Below are positions 4,942 to 9,901 of a stretch of DNA of 9,901 nucleotides, piece by piece. Positions within the stretch are counted from its first letter, which is position 1. Each line of letters starts with the position of its first letter. The translations under genes and the position numbers were made by a program. The stretch is from Prevotella sp. (GTDB lineage Bacteria > Bacteroidota > Bacteroidia > Bacteroidales > Bacteroidaceae), in NCBI GenBank assembly GCA_021204605.1, contig JAJPZD010000055.1, forward strand, positions 1-9,901, given 5' to 3'. The notes below the pieces were generated by a model. The model did not search any database. It was given only the letters and a program-made list of their open reading frames with translations, and was not told the DNA's origin.

Positions 4942-7008
4942 ATGAAGCCAATGCTCCTCAAATCAGCTTCCCTCATACTCCTGCTTACGGCTGTATGCTC
5001 TGCCTTGACTGTAAATGCCAAGGACAACATAAAGCTCCCTGATACCTATAACTACGTCAGGGGAATTGAGGCGATGAAGAAAAACAACTTGTCCGAAGCG
5101 TTCAACTATCTTTCTCAGGAGATTACGGACAATCCAGAAAACGGATATGCCTACTACTGGCTGGCAATCATCTATCAAGACAGGAAAGAATACGGACAGG
5201 CATTGTCCAACTCTGATATGTCATTGAATTACTTGCCGAAGAAAGACAAGGCATATAGGGCTTACGCCCATAAGCTGAAAGCCCAAGTGTTTACTGATAT
5301 GGAGGAGACAAATAAAGCCCTCACTGAATATGAAGCTGCGATAAAAATCTCTCCTTACGATACAGAAATTATATATGATAGAGCCAATCTGTATTATTCC
5401 ATGCAGCAGTATTCCCTATCTGACATTGACTGTAAGAGGATTATCGAACTGGAATCTTCCGACCCAAAAGGTTATTTCGGCATGGGGCGTAACTTGGTTG
5501 CTCTCAAAAATTACGGTGAGGCGATACCTCAATTCGATTATGCCATAAAGCTGGATGCCAAATATGGCATAGCTTATTCTTACAGGGCTGAATGTTATCT
5601 CGCTTTGGGCGATTGGAATAAGGCAACCGATGATCTGATTTCCGCTTTGGATATTGGTAATAATGACAAGGCCATTGAGATTATATCCTCTCTCTCCGAT
5701 GATGCCTTTGAAACCCTTAATGCCAAACTCAAAATCCAGAGCGTTAAGAAGCCCAACGAGGCTAAATGGTTTTACTATGCCGGTTATATTCATGAGAATT
5801 GCAGGAAATACAGTCAGGCGATAGATTATTATAAGCAGGCTATCAACATTGAGGTAATTCCTTTGACAATAGAGAGAATTGCTGACTGTTATCAGCAACT
5901 TGGCGATTTCAATGAGGGCTTGCTTTGGGCGGACAAGGCTCTTGACATGAACCCTAACGGTTACTTCCTGTTATTGCTGAAGGCTGATTTGCTGTATGAT
6001 TCTGGAGACATACAGGGTGCGATAGACTTTCTTGATAATTTCATCCAGAAAAATCCTGATGATTCCTACGGCTATTACAGAAGGGGTTTCTATAAGGACA
6101 ACGCTCAGATGCTTGACGGGGCGATTGAGGATTACTCCTTTGCGATAGCCCTTGATCCTGACTATGCTTACGCATATCTTGGCAGGGGTGATATGTATAG
6201 GGATAAAGGTAATCGTGAGAAAGCCACTGCCGATTACACGAAAGTCGTTGAACTCGATACAATACCCGATAATTCCTCATGCGCACAATATGCCTTCCTT
6301 GAATTGGGGCAGAAAGACAAGGCAATAGCCTTTATGGATTCAGTAATCTCACACGACAAGGATGAGCCTGGCAACTATTACGATGCAGCTTGCCTTTATT
6401 CAAGAATGGGCGAGAAAGACAAAGCCCTCGGCTTTCTCAGAACCTCTCTTGAAAAGGGCTATCGCAGTTTCGCCCATATCATGGTGGATGATGACCTGTC
6501 ATTTATCCGTGATACCGACACGTTCAGAGATCTAATCGCAGAGTATCAGGCAATACAAAACGAGGAGAACCAGTCAGAACCAGAAGAAGACTTCGTTGAG
6601 GAAACCGTCACCATTCCTTTCACAAAAGAAGGAACCATCTATAAAGTACAGTGCACCATCAACGATTTGCCCCTTCACTTCACTTTCGACACAGGAGCGG
6701 GCACCGTCTCAATGTCCATGGTTGAAGCCAATTTCATGTTGAAGAACGATTATCTGAAATCCACGGATGTCATTGGCAGCAGTTATTTCGTGGATGCCAA
6801 CGGAGATATAAGCGAAGGAACCATTATCAACCTCCGTCACGTGAACTTCGCAGGTCTTGAACTCACCAATGTAACAGCATCCGTTGTCCGCAATCAGCGA
6901 GCCCCACTCCTCTTAGGCCAATCCGTCCTCGGTCGTCTCGGCAAAATCGAGATAGACAACGAAAACCAGCAACTCAAAATCACCCACAAAGTAAAGAATA
7001 ACCCATAA
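4942..7008 (+). CDS. Exported TPR protein with C-terminal retropepsin-like aspartic protease domain
   Basis: The protein has 688 residues. Residues 1-26 form a signal peptide ending in ALTVNA. Residues 35-540 are a chain of tetratricopeptide repeats, with units recognisable at about 35-68, 69-100, 103-140, 141-174, 175-208, 209-240, 275-306, 308-340, 341-372, 376-408, 409-440 and 475-505, typical of protein-binding scaffolds. After an acidic linker (541-556), residues 557-684 match a clan AA aspartic protease domain: the catalytic triplet is in FDTGAG (Asp583), and LLLGQSVLGRLG (656-667) is the conserved psi-loop and hydrophobic-glycine motif. Such domains work as homodimers with one DTG each. 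The protein is probably periplasmic or envelope-associated; substrate unknown. The gene looks somewhat GC-richer than the LRR genes upstream. The domain call is secure; activity is inferred from the intact DTG. Confidence 0.88.
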   Translation: MKPMLLKSASLILLLTAVCSALTVNAKDNIKLPDTYNYVRGIEAMKKNNLSEAFNYLSQEITDNPENGYAYYWLAIIYQDRKEYGQALSNSDMSLNYLPKKDKAYRAYAHKLKAQVFTDMEETNKALTEYEAAIKISPYDTEIIYDRANLYYSMQQYSLSDIDCKRIIELESSDPKGYFGMGRNLVALKNYGEAIPQFDYAIKLDAKYGIAYSYRAECYLALGDWNKATDDLISALDIGNNDKAIEIISSLSDDAFETLNAKLKIQSVKKPNEAKWFYYAGYIHENCRKYSQAIDYYKQAINIEVIPLTIERIADCYQQLGDFNEGLLWADKALDMNPNGYFLLLLKADLLYDSGDIQGAIDFLDNFIQKNPDDSYGYYRRGFYKDNAQMLDGAIEDYSFAIALDPDYAYAYLGRGDMYRDKGNREKATADYTKVVELDTIPDNSSCAQYAFLELGQKDKAIAFMDSVISHDKDEPGNYYDAACLYSRMGEKDKALGFLRTSLEKGYRSFAHIMVDDDLSFIRDTDTFRDLIAEYQAIQNEENQSEPEEDFVEETVTIPFTKEGTIYKVQCTINDLPLHFTFDTGAGTVSMSMVEANFMLKNDYLKSTDVIGSSYFVDANGDISEGTIINLRHVNFAGLELTNVTASVVRNQRAPLLLGQSVLGRLGKIEIDNENQQLKITHKVKNNP

Positions 7009-7055
7009 AGTAAAAAAAACAATAAACAAAGAAACAATAAAAACAATCCTAACCA

Positions 7056-7760
7056 ATGAAATCATTACAATATTTAATGTTTACATTGTTCTTGACAATC
7101 CTAATCGGATGTGAGAACAAACAAGAAAATACAAAGGATAGTGACAGCAAAGACACTTTGCTCCTCTCTCACGAAGACAGTCTAAAACTCGCTAATGAAG
7201 AAAGAGAAAAAACATACGAAGAATGGAGGAAGTATAACAACAGCGTGAAAGCGCACAAGGAACAAGATACCATTGTCGGTAATTTCACAAAAGGAAAGAC
7301 TGATACCCTTTTTATTATTCAATGCTCTTACGATAGTGAGGAACGTGAAAAAGACAACTATCATTGTATTATGTACAGTTCCAATAAACTTATTCCTAAA
7401 TTGGATCTTTACTATAATATAGCCCCAAAGTTGGTAAATGAGGGCGATTTGGATGGTAATGGCACAACAGAAGTCGGTATTTTAGATACATGGTATTTTT
7501 CTGCATGCAGAATGTACAGAATCTACACCTTACACAACAATCGTTGGTACTACTTGATTCCTCCTTTATATACGGCTGCAAATTTGAGGGCTTCGGGACT
7601 TGAATTAGCAGAACCTACAAATGAGAAAAACAAGATAAGAATCAGATATTGCGAAGAGAATGCCCCATTAAGCAGTTGCAGTAGTGGACCAATCGTAGAT
7701 ACTATAGTTTCCGTGTCCCTGAAAAGCACCAATTACGACAAACACTATTTTGGAGAATAA
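7056..7760 (+). CDS. Putative lipoprotein of unknown function
   Basis: The protein has 234 residues. Residues 1-18 form a lipoprotein signal peptide with lipobox LIGC (Cys19), followed by E-N-K. A charged, probably helical and flexible region (20-70, rich in K, E, D and S) leads to a globular domain (about 71-234). Within it, GDLDGNGTTEVGIL (about 130-143) resembles the calcium-binding D-x-D-G-x-G loop of FG-GAP/EF-hand-like beta-propeller or 'VCBS-like' proteins, but only one loop is present. Four cysteines in the second half (152, 199, 207, and one earlier near 91) could form disulfides in the periplasm. The gene follows the TPR-protease gene by 47 A-rich bases and may share its transcript. 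Its start region repeats a 17-base sequence found at 4634-4650. No family recognised. Confidence 0.75.
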   Translation: MKSLQYLMFTLFLTILIGCENKQENTKDSDSKDTLLLSHEDSLKLANEEREKTYEEWRKYNNSVKAHKEQDTIVGNFTKGKTDTLFIIQCSYDSEEREKDNYHCIMYSSNKLIPKLDLYYNIAPKLVNEGDLDGNGTTEVGILDTWYFSACRMYRIYTLHNNRWYYLIPPLYTAANLRASGLELAEPTNEKNKIRIRYCEENAPLSSCSSGPIVDTIVSVSLKSTNYDKHYFGE

Positions 7761-7855
7761 AAGCTCCCATGCACATCTTTCTTTCACGGTATATTTCCCA
7801 CAATTTTTTCTCCTATATAGCCAGTACCTAAATTTCTACCGCCAAAATTATAGAC

Positions 7856-7901
7856 TTAATGACATTAAATGACTGTTTCTCAAAGATATTCCTTATCTTT
7901 G
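7856..7901 (+). promoter_or_regulatory. Promoter of the HEPN-MNT pair with overlapping palindrome
   Basis: TATCTTTG at 7894-7901 is a full -7 box, 25 bases before the HEPN start codon, placing transcription start near 7908. No TTG sits at the -33 position; instead a palindrome, TTAATG-A-CATTAA (7856-7868), and a repeated ATGAC (7859-7863 and 7869-7873) occupy that area. An operator for self-repression, common in toxin-antitoxin operons, would fit, but this is inference. Confidence 0.5.
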
Positions 7902-7926
7902 CACATGATTTGAATACTTAAAGGTA

Positions 7927-8319
7927 ATGAAAGATAAGGTTACATATTGGATTGAAATGTCAGACTATGATTTTGACACGGCAAAAGCCATGCTTACAAC
8001 CAAACGTTATCTTTATGTCGCTTTCATGTGCCACCAAGTAATAGAGAAGATCCTCAAAGCATATTGGAGCTGTGTATTGGAAGAACCGCCTTTGAAAATT
8101 CATCACTTGTCACGGCTTGCAGCTAAATCAGGACTTGTCAATGAACTGTCACAAGAACAGTTGGAGTTTATAGATACGCTTGAACCTTTAAATATAGAAG
8201 CTCGTTATCCCTCTTACAAGGAGCAACTGATGAAAATGTTGACCCCTGAATATTGCAACACATTGTTGAACCGTACAGATAACCTTAGATTATGGATAAA
8301 AGCCAGGCTATCGAAATAG
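7927..8319 (+). CDS. HEPN domain protein, toxin-like half of a HEPN-MNT pair
   Basis: The protein has 130 residues, all alpha-helical in character, with the family features of HEPN proteins (Pfam HEPN type): an N-terminal helix with W8 and DYDFDTAKAML (13-23), the core helix MCHQVIEKILKAYW (34-47), HHLSRLA (59-65) and EARYP (91-95). HEPN proteins paired with minimal nucleotidyltransferases often act as RNA-cleaving toxins neutralised by AMP transfer from the partner. The ribonuclease motif R-x4-6-H common in toxic members is not visible here; the only close pair, R27 and H36, is eight residues apart. This subgroup may therefore be catalytically different or non-nucleolytic. The gene overlaps the MNT gene by 28 bases, indicating translational coupling. 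Length is normal for the family. Confidence 0.85.
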   Translation: MKDKVTYWIEMSDYDFDTAKAMLTTKRYLYVAFMCHQVIEKILKAYWSCVLEEPPLKIHHLSRLAAKSGLVNELSQEQLEFIDTLEPLNIEARYPSYKEQLMKMLTPEYCNTLLNRTDNLRLWIKARLSK

Positions 8320-8588
8320 CAAAAGAATACAAATCAATCGTGGCAGAACATCTGCCGCTCAAAGCCCTGTATCTTTACGGCTCATACAGCAAGGGAGGAT
8401 ATACAGAAGATAGCGATATTGATATTGCCGTAGTTGTCTCACACCGCAGCGACAACTATTTCAAGGATACCCCATTATTATGGAAGTTAGGGCGCAAGGT
8501 AAACTATCTTATAGAACCCGTCCTGCTCACAGAGGACATTAACAATCCCCTCTATGCCGACATTCTCAAAACAGGCATATTAATCTAA
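8292..8588 (+). CDS. Minimal nucleotidyltransferase (MNT), antitoxin-like partner of HEPN
   Basis: The protein has 98 residues, the size of a single-domain MNT-type nucleotidyltransferase of the DNA polymerase beta superfamily. The active-site signature is complete: G30-S31, ten residues, then D42-I-D44 (GS-x10-D-x-D), with a likely third carboxylate at E75 in the strand NYLIEPVLL. These residues bind metal and NTP. In characterised HEPN-MNT pairs the MNT enzyme transfers AMP to the HEPN toxin and silences it. The start at 8292 lies inside the end of the HEPN gene; no later ATG precedes the catalytic motif. Gene order (HEPN then MNT) matches the known pairs. The enzyme class is clear; use of the HEPN neighbour as substrate is inferred, since the usual target motif in the HEPN protein was not found. 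Confidence 0.88.
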   Translation: MDKSQAIEIAKEYKSIVAEHLPLKALYLYGSYSKGGYTEDSDIDIAVVVSHRSDNYFKDTPLLWKLGRKVNYLIEPVLLTEDINNPLYADILKTGILI

Positions 8589-8604
8589 GCCACGACTTAC
8601 ACTT

Positions 8605-8631
8605 ACCTCTTTTTATCTTAAAAAACGAGGT
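8605..8631 (+). terminator. Hairpin between the HEPN-MNT pair and the next operon
   Basis: ACCTCTTTTT (8605-8614) can pair with AAAAAA-C-GAGGT (8620-8631) across a five-base loop, with a small bulge. A T-rich stretch (TTGTTTTT, 8638-8645) follows. It fits a weak terminator for the HEPN-MNT transcript, and its downstream flank merges with the promoter of the following genes. Confidence 0.45.
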
Positions 8632-8637
8632 ATAATA

Positions 8638-8668
8638 TTGTTTTTCCGAAATTTTATAATTAGTTTTG
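8638..8668 (+). promoter_or_regulatory. Promoter for the DUF3791/DUF3990 module, TTG-20-TAGTTTTG
   Basis: TTG at 8638-8640 and TAGTTTTG at 8661-8668 are separated by 20 bases and match the Bacteroidetes -33/-7 consensus. Transcription would start near 8675, about 30 bases before the ATG at 8704. This gives the three-gene module its own promoter and argues against translation starting at the upstream TTG at 8638. Confidence 0.65.
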
Positions 8669-8703
8669 TAAACAGATTATCATTTTACCACAACAACTTC
8701 ACT

Positions 8704-8931
8704 ATGAGCAACAAGAGAGAGTTGGATATCGCATATTTTATCTCATTCTGTGTCGAGCAATACAAAATGAGACAGAACATGTCGGGTGAAGAAACGATGA
8801 GTCTGTTTGAGAAATACGATTTGCTCCCTTACTTGACTGACAACTATGAGGTGTTGCATACACAAAGCTGTCAATGGCTTATGGAAGAAATCGATGATCT
8901 TATATCCGAGAAAAAGCAGGAAGTGATATGA
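8704..8931 (+). CDS. DUF3791-like small protein, putative antitoxin
   Basis: The protein has 75 residues beginning MSNKRELD. The pattern I-A-Y-F-I-S-F-C-V-E-Q-Y-K (about 9-21), SGEE-x3-LF (27-35), Y-L-x3-Y-x2-LHT (about 42-52) and a C-terminal W-L-M-E-E-I-D-D-L-I helix matches the DUF3791 family, small proteins typically encoded next to DUF3990 genes in Bacteroidetes and Firmicutes. A longer reading from a TTG at 8638 is possible but would begin on the promoter -33 element and add a 22-residue hydrophobic/aromatic stretch unlike the family, so the ATG at 8704 is preferred. It overlaps the next gene by four bases (ATGA), implying translational coupling. The antitoxin role is inferred from order and size. 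Confidence 0.8.
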   Translation: MSNKRELDIAYFISFCVEQYKMRQNMSGEETMSLFEKYDLLPYLTDNYEVLHTQSCQWLMEEIDDLISEKKQEVI

Positions 8932-9413
8932 TGAGACTGTATCATGGAAGTATTGAAAAGGTAGTGAAACCTGAAATAAGGATGTCAACCCGCACCCTTG
9001 ACTATGGTATTGGATTTTATACCACTACTTCAGAACAACAGGCTGAACACTGGGTTTTGCGCAAATTAGGAAAACAAAACCACATGGGATTCGTAAATAT
9101 ATATGGTTTTGATACTGATGCCTTGGATATACTCAATACAAAGCATTTCACTGCACCAGATGAAGAATGGCTTGACTTCGTGATGTCAAACAGAATGGAT
9201 AAAGATTTTCATCATGATTACGACATTGTATATGGGCCAGTAGCAAACGACCGTGTTTATGCTGCTTTCTCATTGTATGAGAGTGGACTTTTCAACAAGG
9301 AGCAACTTATTCTTGAACTAAGGACATACTCATTAATAGACCAACTGCTTTTTCATACAGAAGAATCATTGAAATACTTAACCTACTTAGAAACAAAAGA
9401 GATTTTCAAATGA
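8928..9413 (+). CDS. DUF3990-like protein, putative ADP-ribosyltransferase-fold toxin
   Basis: The protein has 161 residues. Recognisable family signatures are LYHGS (4-8), the D-Y-G-I-G-F-Y-T-T block (25-33) followed by EQQAEHW (36-42), and DYDIVYGPVANDRV (97-110). These match DUF3990, a family I recall as related to ADP-ribosyltransferase folds, in which the H of YHG and the Y of GFYTT would contact NAD. That assignment comes from memory of motif resemblance. The gene overlaps its upstream and downstream neighbours by four bases each, so the three are one translational unit. A start at 8931 (the second ATG) is equally possible and removes one residue. The likely role is the effector of a toxin-antitoxin or phage-defence unit. 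No signal peptide or membrane segment. Confidence 0.75.
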   Translation: MMRLYHGSIEKVVKPEIRMSTRTLDYGIGFYTTTSEQQAEHWVLRKLGKQNHMGFVNIYGFDTDALDILNTKHFTAPDEEWLDFVMSNRMDKDFHHDYDIVYGPVANDRVYAAFSLYESGLFNKEQLILELRTYSLIDQLLFHTEESLKYLTYLETKEIFK

Positions 9414-9628
9414 CACGTGATATTACAGATAAAAACCTTTATTTACTCCTGCCCTCAAAAGTAAGTTTGTTCGCACAGATATACGTAAAAGAGCATGGAG
9501 GGTCAATCATAGATGCCGTAAAGCGTTTTTATCATTCCAACACATACAAGGACTTGGAAAAAGAAAGCACCAAACTATGGCATTACGGTCCAGTAGCCCT
9601 CTATGAGGAATACGAGGAAAGAAAATAA
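9410..9628 (+). CDS. Small third protein of the DUF3791/DUF3990 module
   Basis: The 72-residue protein overlaps the preceding gene by four bases (ATGA). Its sequence reads as helix (LPSKVSLFAQIYVKEHG, 14-30), then SIIDAVKRFYHSNTYKDLE (32-50) and a conserved-looking end with T-K-L-W-H (54-58) and ALYEEYEE (63-70). Small proteins of this form, with an A-x3-F-Y-x-S-x-x-Y core, commonly accompany DUF3990 genes and may be a second DUF3791-like member. It may act with the first small protein as antitoxin or accessory subunit. The role is inferred from position only. It ends eight bases before the convergent gene on the other strand, with no clear terminator between them. Confidence 0.7.
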   Translation: MTRDITDKNLYLLLPSKVSLFAQIYVKEHGGSIIDAVKRFYHSNTYKDLEKESTKLWHYGPVALYEEYEERK

Positions 9629-9636
9629 TGACCTCT

Positions 9637-9901
9637 TTACTTAAACGCCCTCTTAACCCTTTTCCTTCTCGAATTGTGCTCCTCAAATCTCTGCAATTGT
9701 TGCATAACGGCAGAAACAGTCTCATCAACATTCCAACCACGAAGCATTGCATAACGCCTCACAACAAACTCCATTAAACCCCTTTCGTGAGTAAGACGCT
9801 TCAAATTCTCTATACACTCCTTTCTCGTAGGTTGCTCGTACTTCATCCCCTCAACATCAGCCGAAAGTTTAAATTTCGCCCTTTCAGCCGCATTATTATA
9901 A
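9637..9901 (-). CDS. C-terminal part of an unidentified protein (cut by window edge)
   Basis: On the minus strand the frame is open from the window edge to a stop at 9637, giving at least 87 residues. An internal ATG at 9846 would give 69, but the codons upstream (AAERAKFKLSADVEGM) read like real protein, so the gene most likely begins outside the window. The visible part is charged and helical: PTRKECIENLKRLTHERG, then MEFVVRRYAMLRGWNVDE, and a very basic end (SRRKRVKRAFK). The basic tail could bind nucleic acid. No family recognised. It converges with the three-gene module. Confidence 0.6.
   Translation of the reverse strand, partial: YNNAAERAKFKLSADVEGMKYEQPTRKECIENLKRLTHERGLMEFVVRRYAMLRGWNVDETVSAVMQQLQRFEEHNSRRKRVKRAFK

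Noticed and set aside
5416..5898. 160-residue minus-strand frame inside the TPR-protease gene
   Set aside because: It lies wholly within a well-supported TPR coding region and has no motif of its own.
8638..8703. N-terminal extension of the DUF3791-like gene from a TTG start
   Set aside because: The TTG is better explained as the promoter -33 element, and the added residues do not resemble the family; the ATG at 8704 fits family length.
9507..9752. Minus-strand 81-residue frame across the end of the three-gene module
   Set aside because: It overlaps both the 9410-9628 gene and the better supported minus-strand frame ending at 9637, and is rich in cysteine, arginine and leucine without domain-like order.

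Overview
The window looks like an accessory region from a gut-type Bacteroidales genome (Bacteroides, Phocaeicola or Prevotella relatives). The evidence is an AT-rich composition, BspA-like leucine-rich-repeat (LRR) proteins, lipoprotein signals followed by an acidic run after the lipidated cysteine, A-rich start regions without Shine-Dalgarno sites, TAnnTTTG promoter boxes, and a DUF3791/DUF3990-type gene pair. No rRNA, tRNA, CRISPR array, transposase or integrase was recognised.

Layout. Bases 1-389 hold a promoter box and a long leader that appears to fold into a structured RNA: two hairpins whose loops are complementary, alternative pairings, and a hairpin around a GGAGG. It precedes a signal-less LRR protein (390-1511). 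Next come three genes for exported proteins: a lipoprotein (1701-2693), an LRR lipoprotein (2789-3772) and a small outer-membrane beta-barrel (3836-4438). The two lipoprotein genes share a nearly identical 130-bp cassette made of the 5' untranslated region plus the start of the signal peptide, although their mature proteins are unrelated. Part of the same untranslated element recurs before the barrel gene and, degenerate, near 4641.

Bases 4439-4941 hold two short genes, each encoding a 55-residue membrane protein, with a promoter-like element between or inside them. They lead into a 688-residue exported TPR protein ending in a retropepsin-like aspartic protease domain (4942-7008), followed by another lipoprotein (7056-7760).

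The right third is a compact toxin-antitoxin/defence-like cluster. A HEPN-MNT pair (7927-8588) is followed by a separately promoted three-gene set with 4-base overlaps (8704-9628): a DUF3791-like small protein, a DUF3990-like putative ADP-ribosyltransferase-fold protein, and a second small protein. The 3' end of a gene of unknown function enters from the right edge on the minus strand (9637-9901).

The left and centre therefore encode a surface/envelope set with signs of cassette duplication, and the right encodes two stacked toxin-antitoxin-like modules. The strongest candidate for something undescribed is the structured leader at 84-389; second is the reused leader/signal-peptide cassette; third is the three-gene DUF3990 module. 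All functional calls come from reading the sequence, without database searches.
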